A stretch of DNA of 11,231 bases from DATKMP01 sp035541775. Lineage in GTDB: Bacteria > Bacteroidota > Ignavibacteria > UBA10030. The notes beneath the pieces are model-generated. The model saw only the letters and a list, made by a program, of their open reading frames with translations, was not told the origin of the DNA and ran no database searches. A program made the translations under genes and the position numbers. Positions 1 to 5,911 of this stretch are shown here, piece after piece. The DNA lies in the NCBI GenBank assembly GCA_035541775.1, contig DATKMP010000002.1:1-11231 (forward strand). Reading direction: 5' to 3'. Position 1 is the stretch's first letter, and each line of letters starts with the position of its first letter.

Positions 1-1583
1 CCCCAGCTAATCACGACCTTGCCATCCAATGCAACAACTTTAACCTTTGGCGCTGATGGCGGTTGAGGGAAACTAAATAATTTATTATAGATGCTTTGAG
101 CAAAATCGTCTTCCGTTTTCAAAATAGTAACGCTCGATAAATAATCTGCTCCACGGCCGGCGAGATTTGCAACAACGACTTCCTGTGTGTCGCCGTCCAT
201 CATTGTAAATGGACCACTGCATAATGCCATACGACGATCACCCGGGCTGCTGTCGATCCATCCTGTACCGGCAACAGGATCGCCGCTCAACACATATGTT
301 GTCGCTACATTGGTTACCGGGTTAATATATTGTGCGCCCGTTATCCCTACCAATCCTTTGAGAAGATTATACCACTGAATCGTACCTGAATAAGAAGCAT
401 TGGCCGGATCAGCATAGGTATTATTACCGTTGATAAAGTAATTGAACGATGTCATCGGTAAATTTTTATATCCCAATCTGTACTTCAAATCAAAAATTGC
501 CGTATCTGTCGGATTAGTGGATTTTATAATCGGTCCTTGGAAGAAATCAAAACCTGCCGCCGGTGGAACAAGTCCATAATTTGCGAAGTTTGCATCTGTT
601 GCTTCTCCATTATAAACGTATCCAAGACTTCGTGTAGTATCGCATCCCACAAAATCATCGTTCGCATCGCCGTTGTCAGGGTCGGCCCACTGTGCAACAT
701 ACATCGAATCTAACTCTTTGCCGCTCTTATTGATGATCTTGGTACTTGCGAAAATGGTATTTGCTAATGCACCGTTCAGGTTGTATGCCCAAATTGTTCG
801 TTGCATTTCAAGACCGATAGGCAGCGAGCCGGATAAATTTGCGACTCTATTTGCATCAAGATCGTTTGCAACATACCACATTGTTTGGTCTGCCAAAGGA
901 ACACCGGGAATATCGACGGTCGGGTCATAATGTCCATCGCCATTGATATCATTAAATGGCGCTCCTTCAGAAACCGGCCAATTAGTCCAATCAGCCCAAT
1001 ATTGCTTCAAAATCGTTTCGGCTGTTGTGCCTGTTTCATATCTATCGATTAAAGCGACTTCTGAATTTTGGACAATTGCCAATTCTGCCGCCGCAGCTGG
1101 ATCATCTGGATCAGTGACACCGGCGATAGGCGGCAAATCGCGCCGGACACGATACAATCGGTTGGCAGCACTACTTGGGTCATCTGCCACAGGATTCGTT
1201 GTAGCAGTTCCATTAGTAAGAATCGGTCCTGCTTGCAAGCCATGCCAGTAAGTTGAACCACCAACTTTTAACGAACCGCTTTGCTTGCATCCCCAGACAA
1301 CGCCATCTTCAAAAATCACAGTTGCTAAATTATCACCCTTGGGAAACTCGAACCCTTCGGCTGCCGACGTAAATGGATTGTATGATCCATTTCCGTTGTT
1401 GGAATAATAATTAAAAATATTATTAATCAACATAGGATGATACATATCGTTTGTCGTCGTCTTTCTTAATCCGTTCGTGCTTGCCGGAGCATTTTGTTTA
1501 TTCTTTGCTACCCCCGGCATCATCATTACAACAGTCACGAAGAGAATAAGTACAGACTCTTTCAATATTCGTGATATTTTCAT
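1..1583 (-). CDS. Secreted surface protein with C-terminal Fn3 start, partial (3' end outside window)
   Basis: An open frame of 527 codons runs from ATG at 1583-1581 to the window edge without a stop. AGGAG (1595-1591) lies 7 nt before the ATG. Residues 1-26 look like a Sec signal peptide: a K/R-rich start (MKISR), a hydrophobic core at 11-22 and a likely cut after GVA (24-26). The mature part is rich in Asn, Asp, Gly, Thr and Tyr/Trp, as in extracellular beta-rich proteins. Asp-rich loops occur at 212-220 (DINGDGHYD) and 301-310 (DPDNGDANDD) and may bind calcium. A block at 433-500 (SGDPVAGTGW, then GDRRMALCSGPF and GDTQEVVVANLAG) resembles secreted proteins I recall from Ignavibacteria and relatives. 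Residues 508-527 (PPSAPKVKVV to VVISW) look like the first strands of a fibronectin-III domain. In such proteins a C-terminal type IX sorting domain is common, but that end is not visible. It lies 19 bp after the receptor gene and is probably co-transcribed. The biochemical role is unknown. Confidence 0.8.
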   Translation of the reverse strand, partial: MKISRILKESVLILFVTVVMMMPGVAKNKQNAPASTNGLRKTTTNDMYHPMLINNIFNYYSNNGNGSYNPFTSAAEGFEFPKGDNLATVIFEDGVVWGCKQSGSLKVGGSTYWHGLQAGPILTNGTATTNPVADDPSSAANRLYRVRRDLPPIAGVTDPDDPAAAAELAIVQNSEVALIDRYETGTTAETILKQYWADWTNWPVSEGAPFNDINGDGHYDPTVDIPGVPLADQTMWYVANDLDANRVANLSGSLPIGLEMQRTIWAYNLNGALANTIFASTKIINKSGKELDSMYVAQWADPDNGDANDDFVGCDTTRSLGYVYNGEATDANFANYGLVPPAAGFDFFQGPIIKSTNPTDTAIFDLKYRLGYKNLPMTSFNYFINGNNTYADPANASYSGTIQWYNLLKGLVGITGAQYINPVTNVATTYVLSGDPVAGTGWIDSSPGDRRMALCSGPFTMMDGDTQEVVVANLAGRGADYLSSVTILKTEDDFAQSIYNKLFSFPQPPSAPKVKVVALDGKVVISW

Positions 1584-1590
1584 ATTCTTG

Positions 1591-1595
1591 CTCCT
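1591..1595 (-). promoter_or_regulatory. Ribosome binding site of the secreted-protein gene
   Basis: The minus strand reads AGGAG, then 7 nt, then ATG at 1583. It lies inside the 19-bp gap after the receptor stop codon, so the second gene has its own initiation site within the same likely transcript. It fixes the start of the truncated gene. Confidence 0.75.
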
Positions 1596-1602
1596 AATGT
1601 TT

Positions 1603-4600
1603 TCACTTTGAGAAATCAAGTTTTACGCCAAATCGGATTTGCCGAGGAGCGCCATAATTGCTGCCCAGACTTCCAATTCCCGCGGTTGTATTATTTCCTA
1701 AATACCGCGCTTGATAGATGGCGGCATATTGTGCGGAATTTGTTCCCGCCGCCGTCGCTTCCGTTTGCCCGGCAATAGAATTTAACCAGCCATCATCGGC
1801 TGCACTGCCTGTACGATTAAAGACAGAAACAACATTTTGCGTATTCAGCAAATTGATGACATATATATAGAAGTTTGCATCAATCGATCCTATGGCAACA
1901 GTCTTATCTATGCGCAGATCTAACTCGTATGTCGCCGGTGTTGTCGATGCACCAATTTCTTCGATCGGAATTCTATTCCGAACATCCGTCTCTGCACCGC
2001 TGTACAAATTGCCGGAAACATTTTCCTGTGTAAAGTTATAACCGCTGCCAACAGTGAACAACAGATTGACACCTAACCGTTGAAGAATCGGACCGCCGTC
2101 ATTTTTATCAAAGCGGTAGTCTAACGAGAGGTTCCCTGTATGCGCTTGGTTATACGAAAATGGGAAAATCATTTTCGGAATGTACCCGTTATACGATGCG
2201 CCGGCTAAGTCGCTAGAACTCGAACCGGTACCTTCTCCATTGGTGTAGGTATAATTCAATTGCATTTGGAATCGCTTGACACGCCGCAAGGTGAACTTAA
2301 ACTCTGCACCTTTTGACGTTGCAAAATCGCCATTGATAAGGGCTGGATATGCCTGAATCGTTGCACCTGCTGAAGGCAATATCATTGCATACTGCACGGC
2401 ATCCTGAACATCTTTATAAAATGCTGTGATATCGAACGATGCATTATCTGATATTTGTTGGGAGAAGCCGCCTTCATATTGTGTTGACCGCTCCGGCTTG
2501 AGGCCATATCCCACCGGGAACTGAATAAAATTTCCTCCTGAGACATAATAGGTCGCCTGACCTAAGCCACTGTACGCATCCGAAAGTTCCGACTGTTGAA
2601 TGAATTTTCCATATTGCGCGTGGAACATGGTTTTATCTGTCACAGGGAAACCAAAACCAAGACGCGGGCTTACCTGATTGGATGCCGGTGCTTTCATAAT
2701 ATCGCTGCCGGAAACAACACCCAGCGTACTATTGACATGTAAATTGGTCGGATCTTTATATTGAACATTATCGGAATTGATGTAGTCATATCGCAACCCG
2801 ATATTCAACACGATATCGGCTAATTCAATTTTATCTTGAATATAAATAGCGCCAAATTGTGGGTGACGTGGCCCTAAGTTAAAGAGGTCGCCATTAACAT
2901 ATTGATCGCTGTTGATCTCGTTGCCAAGTCCATCGTATCCAAAATTATCGACCCGCCCTGAGCCAAACAACGTTGCTTGTCGCTGAATATCTGTCGTATC
3001 GGCAAGGAACGCTTTGGAATGAATAACGTTGATGCCGCCTCTGTTGGTTGCATCTCCGCCCGTAATATTGTAGCGACGAATGGTATAATATTTATATTCA
3101 CCGCCGAATTTAATCGCGTGGTTCCCTTGCTGCGAAAACAGGTCTAATCGTCCACCCACAGATGTTTGCTGGGTGTGAATAAATCCCGTTGTCGGAGTGC
3201 CTGGCTGATTCACAAGGGCATCGATCGATGCACCGCCGCCGCCAATATCCCATGGAAAAAACGGTTGACCGGAATTACCAAAGAGGTTGCCGAATCCAAT
3301 CGCTGCATTGGCAGCAGAATCCGCGTATTGCCAGAAATTTTCTTTAAAATACGGATCCATGGTTTTATTATCAGACGAGAAATAATTAAAGTTCGCTTCA
3401 ATGTACGTTTTTTCTGAAAGGTAATCTGTTGCTTTCAAATTACCGAAGCCGTCATTGTTTTCAATAAGCGGTACTCTACTGACATTTAAAATGTTAGCGA
3501 ATCCTGCACTGGTCCTTGCTTCACGTGTGTGGTATGATCCCGATCCGCGAAGTTGGAATTTATTAAGGTCGTAAATCAACGTTCCCGTATAAGTATAATC
3601 ATTTTGCATTCCACCGAGTCTATTGCCGGCGGGATATGCTAAATTTAATGTGTCGGAAGCGATCGTTCCGGGATGTGTTACAGCATCAGCCGCAGAAGTA
3701 ACGACAGCATTGTTTCCTGTAAAATTGAATCCATCCCAATATCTCACCGCTGGATCACGGTAAAATTGATTTTCAACGCTTGCAAAGAAACGAAGTTTAT
3801 TGCTTAAAAGAGGTCCGCTCAATGTTCCGACATAATCGGAATATCCATACGAATATCCGCCGAGCGACTTCGTTCCCTGTGACGTATAATTATCTGTTTC
3901 TCCTTGCAAGGTCGCGTGCAAATTTTCTCCACCGGTTTTTAATTGCATATTAATTAAACCGCCGTTGGCGCCGCCATACTCTGCTAGATAACCTCCGTCT
4001 TGGACTTGAATCTGCTCGACCGCTTCTTGGTTGATAGCGACTGCGCGTCCGCCCGCGTAGACGTTGTTGACCGAAACGCCATCGACCTGAAATCCTGCTT
4101 CATCGGGACGACTGCCACGGATATAAAGATTTGCATTACCATTGGCATCGACACCTTGCTGGACCACACCAGCTTGCAGCGCAAAGACTGATGTCAAATT
4201 TCGGACAGGCATTTGTTGAACAACTTCATTATCAACGAGACTGAGGGCATTCGTCGCAGATCTATTTATTAATGGACGTTCTGCAACAATTTCAACCGTT
4301 TGAACTTGGACATCTTCAGACGATAAAGGGAAATCCGCTTCAGTCGTCAATTCGGCATTAACGCGTAAATTCGTGATCGTCAATGCTTGGTATCCGACAT
4401 AAGATGCTTTTACAGAGTATGTGCCGACCGGAACATTAAGGATGACAAATGATCCTTCGACGTCCGTCGTAGCACCTTTCGTGGTAGCAGACACAATAAT
4501 ATTTGCTCCCACAAGTGGTTCTTTTGTTTTTGCATCTACCACTTTTCCGTGAATCTTTCCTGCCTGAGCAAGCAGCATTCCCGGAATGAGTACTAATAGA

Positions 4601-4629
4601 AGCAAAGAAAACCAGAGTGTTCGTTGCAT
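1603..4629 (-). CDS. TonB-dependent outer-membrane receptor with carboxypeptidase-regulatory-like N-domain
   Basis: This 1008-residue protein is predicted to sit in the outer membrane and import a ligand using TonB/ExbBD energy. Residues 1-22 are a signal peptide (hydrophobic LLLLVLIPGMLLA, cut near AQA). Residues 24-102 form a carboxypeptidase-regulatory-like beta-sandwich (GKVVDAKTKEPLVGANI, then GSFVILNVPVGTYSVKASYVGY). A possible TonB-box-like stretch, TVEIVAERP, is at 111-119. The plug spans about 118-233, with LYIRGSRPDEAGFQVDGV at 168-185 and GGLINMQLKTGG at its end. The rest is a beta-barrel with many aromatic alternating strands, ending in RFGVKLDFSK. The start is set by AAGGAGG 9 nt before the ATG. 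It is not an obvious SusC (no SusD partner in the window). The substrate cannot be read from sequence. The next gene encodes a secreted protein that may share its function. Upstream is a roughly 230-nt leader behind a strong promoter. Confidence 0.93.
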   Translation of the reverse strand: MQRTLWFSLLLLVLIPGMLLAQAGKIHGKVVDAKTKEPLVGANIIVSATTKGATTDVEGSFVILNVPVGTYSVKASYVGYQALTITNLRVNAELTTEADFPLSSEDVQVQTVEIVAERPLINRSATNALSLVDNEVVQQMPVRNLTSVFALQAGVVQQGVDANGNANLYIRGSRPDEAGFQVDGVSVNNVYAGGRAVAINQEAVEQIQVQDGGYLAEYGGANGGLINMQLKTGGENLHATLQGETDNYTSQGTKSLGGYSYGYSDYVGTLSGPLLSNKLRFFASVENQFYRDPAVRYWDGFNFTGNNAVVTSAADAVTHPGTIASDTLNLAYPAGNRLGGMQNDYTYTGTLIYDLNKFQLRGSGSYHTREARTSAGFANILNVSRVPLIENNDGFGNLKATDYLSEKTYIEANFNYFSSDNKTMDPYFKENFWQYADSAANAAIGFGNLFGNSGQPFFPWDIGGGGASIDALVNQPGTPTTGFIHTQQTSVGGRLDLFSQQGNHAIKFGGEYKYYTIRRYNITGGDATNRGGINVIHSKAFLADTTDIQRQATLFGSGRVDNFGYDGLGNEINSDQYVNGDLFNLGPRHPQFGAIYIQDKIELADIVLNIGLRYDYINSDNVQYKDPTNLHVNSTLGVVSGSDIMKAPASNQVSPRLGFGFPVTDKTMFHAQYGKFIQQSELSDAYSGLGQATYYVSGGNFIQFPVGYGLKPERSTQYEGGFSQQISDNASFDITAFYKDVQDAVQYAMILPSAGATIQAYPALINGDFATSKGAEFKFTLRRVKRFQMQLNYTYTNGEGTGSSSSDLAGASYNGYIPKMIFPFSYNQAHTGNLSLDYRFDKNDGGPILQRLGVNLLFTVGSGYNFTQENVSGNLYSGAETDVRNRIPIEEIGASTTPATYELDLRIDKTVAIGSIDANFYIYVINLLNTQNVVSVFNRTGSAADDGWLNSIAGQTEATAAGTNSAQYAAIYQARYLGNNTTAGIGSLGSNYGAPRQIRFGVKLDFSK

Positions 4630-4638
4630 AAATATAGA

Positions 4639-4645
4639 CCTCCTT
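4639..4645 (-). promoter_or_regulatory. Strong Shine-Dalgarno of the TonB receptor gene
   Basis: The minus strand reads AAGGAGG, a full match to the anti-SD core, 9 nt before the ATG at 4629. It decides the start codon and shows that this organism uses SD-led initiation. Confidence 0.85.
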
Positions 4646-4684
4646 CGTTATGGAGAATATGATTAATACAAAATAGTTATGATT

Positions 4685-4712
4685 GTCTTTCATCGTATGG
4701 AACATGAAAGAC
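4685..4712 (-). promoter_or_regulatory. Perfect 9-bp hairpin in the receptor 5' leader
   Basis: GTCTTTCAT (4685-4693) and ATGAAAGAC (4704-4712) are perfect inverted repeats around a 10-nt loop. In the predicted leader RNA the hairpin lies about 55-85 nt before the receptor start codon. No uridine run follows, so it is not a normal intrinsic terminator; it could be an RNA-stability or regulatory element. The repeat is directly visible; its function is inferred. Confidence 0.5.
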
Positions 4713-4754
4713 CTGGCGAAAAAGAAATAAAAAAATTAACAACTTTACAGCCCT

Positions 4755-4766
4755 GCTACGGCAGCC
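4755..4766 (-). promoter_or_regulatory. Small GC-rich hairpin in the receptor 5' leader
   Basis: The minus strand reads CTGC-CGTA-GCAG, a 4-bp stem with a 4-nt loop. It overlaps a competing pairing, TACGG with CCGTA (in the segment 4760-4777), and a direct repeat of GGCTG. Mutually exclusive pairings of this kind fit a switchable leader, but the stems are short and may be chance. Confidence 0.25.
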
Positions 4767-4783
4767 TCTCCGTACACAGGATA

Positions 4784-4811
4784 TTGACACCTCCTTCTTT
4801 TGGTATGTCAA
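4784..4811 (-). repeat. Inverted repeat TTGACA/TGTCAA enclosing an orphan Shine-Dalgarno
   Basis: TTGACA (4784-4789) and TGTCAA (4806-4811) are perfect inverted repeats 16 nt apart. On the minus strand AAGGAGG (4796-4790) lies between the arms, so pairing would put an SD sequence in the loop and stem edge. No convincing start codon lies 5-10 nt after this SD; the nearest is GTG 12 nt on, opening a 10-codon frame that ends in TAA. It may be a protein operator, a leader-peptide site or a hairpin. Confidence 0.4.
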
Positions 4812-4867
4812 CTAAAAGTGTAACGGGCCATTAAACTGCGCCCAAGATACATTATAAAATGCTGTGC

Positions 4868-4896
4868 AATATATGTTTTGTTGAAATATTTGTCAA
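4868..4896 (-). promoter_or_regulatory. Sigma70-type promoter of the receptor operon
   Basis: On the minus strand TTGACA (4896-4891), an exact -35 consensus, is followed by a 17-nt spacer and TATATT (4873-4868), a 5/6 match to the -10 box. The A/T-rich flank upstream may act as an UP element. Transcription would start near 4861 and give a leader of about 230 nt before the receptor ATG. This is the best promoter in the window. Confidence 0.7.
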
Positions 4897-4906
4897 GTAT
4901 TTTTTA

Positions 4907-4926
4907 AAATAATTAAAGAATTATTT
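4907..4926 (-). promoter_or_regulatory. Perfect A/T palindrome upstream of the receptor promoter (candidate operator)
   Basis: AAATAATT and AATTATTT are 8-bp perfect inverted repeats separated by AAAG. The 20-bp element ends 10 bp upstream of the -35 box and is centred near -55 from the predicted start of transcription, a usual place for a dimeric activator. A/T-rich palindromes also arise by chance in such DNA, so the regulatory role is inference. Confidence 0.4.
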
Positions 4927-4989
4927 GCTGTGCCATTAAAAAAGAAAAGTATAAACAAAAAATACCTCAGAACAACATTCGTCTGTATG

Positions 4990-5012
4990 AGCGGCACGGG
5001 ATAAGCACCGCT
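4990..5012 (-). promoter_or_regulatory. Hairpin just after the micro-ORF
   Basis: AGCGG (4990-4994) pairs with CCGCT (5008-5012). As minus-strand RNA the stem extends to 8 bp with two G-U pairs; as plus-strand RNA these positions would be C-A mismatches, so the minus strand is favoured. No U tract follows, so it is not a standard terminator. Confidence 0.3.
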
Positions 5013-5015
5013 ATA

Positions 5016-5075
5016 CTAAAAAAGCAGAAGAATAAAAATGGTAGTGGTAGAATAAAAAACATTCAACTTTAACAT
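5016..5075 (-). other. Candidate 19-codon hydrophobic micro-ORF
   Basis: ATG at 5075 opens a frame reading MLKLNVFYSTTTIFILLLF and then TAG. One Lys near the start and a hydrophobic tail resemble a signal peptide or a tiny membrane peptide. The only SD-like sequence before it is a weak purine run (GAGAAGAAG). It lies 27 nt downstream of a possible -10 box (5109-5114). It may be a leader peptide, a small membrane protein, the decayed start of a lost gene, or chance; an open frame this short proves little. Confidence 0.2.
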
Positions 5076-5108
5076 CGTACGCTTCTTCTCTTTCAAGTTG
5101 ATAAAGTT

Positions 5109-5136
5109 AAGATAAGAAAATTTTTTGTTATGTCAA
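5109..5136 (-). promoter_or_regulatory. Possible second promoter between the terminator and the receptor gene
   Basis: The minus strand reads TTGACA (5136-5131), 16 nt, then TATCTT (5114-5109). The -35 is perfect; the -10 matches at 4 of 6. It begins 27 nt after the end of the ribosomal-operon terminator and would transcribe the micro-ORF and continue towards the receptor gene. It may be a distal receptor promoter or serve a small RNA. Confidence 0.45.
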
Positions 5137-5163
5137 GAGGGGGAGCCAATATTCTGAGGAGAG

Positions 5164-5193
5164 AAAAAAAAGCTCCGGCAGGAGTGCCGGAGC
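5164..5193 (-). terminator. Intrinsic terminator of the ribosomal-protein/engB operon
   Basis: On the minus strand GCTCCGGCA (5193-5185), loop CTCC and TGCCGGAGC (5180-5172) form a perfect 9-bp GC-rich stem, followed at once by eight T (5171-5164). It begins 29 bp after the engB stop. This is a very strong rho-independent terminator and separates the housekeeping operon from the envelope module. Confidence 0.95.
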
Positions 5194-5222
5194 ATTGAAA
5201 GAAAGGAACGATCTTCAAACGA

Positions 5223-5852
5223 TCAGACAGCCGCTTTCCGTTTGCTGGGCGTAGCTGCCATATGGGCTTCAATATGTTTCAACAATTCCACCCGCCCTTC
5301 GCCATCGACAATGGAAAATGGCACGATGCCATGACAACAACCGTCGGTGATTTGCGTTTGGAATTGTTCTTCGTAAATTTCAATTTGTTTTTTTAATTTG
5401 CTTGCTGGAATTTTATCGGACTTGGTCAGCACGAGCATATATGGAACTTCATAGTACTCAAGCCAATCCATCATCATTAAATCTAACGGCGTCGGCTCTT
5501 GACGCGAATCGATGAGCTGCATTGCCAATCCCACTTGGTTGCCGCGTTTTAAAAAATCTTCGATCAACTTTTTCCATCCTGCGCGCATTTGTTCTGGGAC
5601 TTTGGCATATCCATAGCCGGGTAAATCGACAAAATAAAAAGCATTGTTGATGATATAATAATTAATTTCTCGCGTCTTTCCAGGAATGGAACTTGATTTT
5701 GCAAGATTTTTTTTATTGCACACTTTATTGAGCAACGAAGATTTTCCGACATTGGAGCGACCGATAAAAACAAACTCACGCAATTCGTTTTTTGGTAATT
5801 GCCGCAAGTCCACAACACCTTGTAAAAATTCAGCCGACGAAATCTTAAGCAT
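5223..5852 (-). CDS. engB: Ribosome-biogenesis GTPase EngB (YsxC/YihA)
   Basis: EngB is a cytoplasmic TRAFAC-class GTPase needed for late assembly of the large ribosomal subunit. The 209-residue length is normal. The motifs are clear: G1 P-loop GRSNVGKSS (31-39), G2 with PGKTREINYY (57-66, T60 as switch I Thr), G3 DLPGYGYA (76-83) and G4 TKSD (143-146). The G5 position (about 179-186, FSIVDGEG) has SI where SA or SS is usual, a mild deviation. The start is supported by GGGAG 6 nt before the ATG. It follows rplQ after 59 bp that hold an 11-bp hairpin, and it is the last gene before the strong terminator, so co-transcription with ribosomal proteins is likely. That context matches its job. Residues after about 195 are a short basic tail. 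Identity is secure; the operon link is inferred from spacing and the terminator. Confidence 0.96.
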   Translation of the reverse strand: MLKISSAEFLQGVVDLRQLPKNELREFVFIGRSNVGKSSLLNKVCNKKNLAKSSSIPGKTREINYYIINNAFYFVDLPGYGYAKVPEQMRAGWKKLIEDFLKRGNQVGLAMQLIDSRQEPTPLDLMMMDWLEYYEVPYMLVLTKSDKIPASKLKKQIEIYEEQFQTQITDGCCHGIVPFSIVDGEGRVELLKHIEAHMAATPSKRKAAV

Positions 5853-5878
5853 ATTTTTCTCCCATATCTAAATAAACA

Positions 5879-5905
5879 GAAAGGATAGCGTTATGCTATC
5901 CTTTC
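5879..5905 (-). terminator. 11-bp hairpin between rplQ and engB (attenuator or weak terminator)
   Basis: GAAAGGATAGC (5879-5889) and GCTATCCTTTC (5895-5905) are perfect inverted repeats around a 5-nt loop, 6 bp after the rplQ stop. The minus-strand tail reads CTGTTTATTT, an interrupted T run, so termination would be partial. It could lower engB expression relative to ribosomal proteins, protect the mRNA 3' end or be a processing site. Confidence 0.6.
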
Positions 5906-5911
5906 GATACG

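Larger units (their letters stand above)
4860..4933. repeat. Pair of 8-bp direct repeats TGCTGTGC flanking the promoter
   Basis: TGCTGTGC occurs at 4860-4867, just after the -10 box, and at 4926-4933, just upstream of the palindrome. The copies are 66 bp apart and bracket the promoter. This could be a pair of regulator half-sites, or coincidence. Confidence 0.25.
4630..5222. other. 593-bp intergenic region: regulatory, no protein gene of normal size
   Basis: Between engB and the receptor gene no frame of normal size looks coding. Read on the minus strand, it contains in order the engB/ribosomal-operon terminator, a possible promoter, a 19-codon micro-ORF with a hairpin, an A/T palindrome, a strong promoter, and a roughly 230-nt leader with hairpins and an orphan SD. 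The base composition is strongly A/T-rich except in the terminator and at about 4750-4780. Confidence 0.7.

Noticed and set aside
187..1251. Plus-strand open frames of 63-102 codons in the first 1.3 kb
   Set aside because: They lie opposite the continuous 527-codon minus-strand frame of the secreted protein, which has a signal peptide, a good SD and family-like motifs.
4436..4705. An 89-codon minus-strand frame overlapping the receptor start
   Set aside because: It is out of frame with the receptor, has no SD, and its first part lies in the leader hairpin; the receptor frame carries the signal peptide.
4808..4852. A 14-codon minus-strand frame (MYLGRSLMARYTFS) just after the predicted transcription start
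   Set aside because: It has no Shine-Dalgarno, would start about 9 nt from the transcript end and has no distinctive composition. It could be a near-leaderless peptide, but there is no positive support.
4740..4860. A known riboswitch (cobalamin, TPP or similar) in the receptor leader
   Set aside because: I could not find the conserved boxes of these classes, such as the B12 box or the THI box; only generic hairpins are visible.
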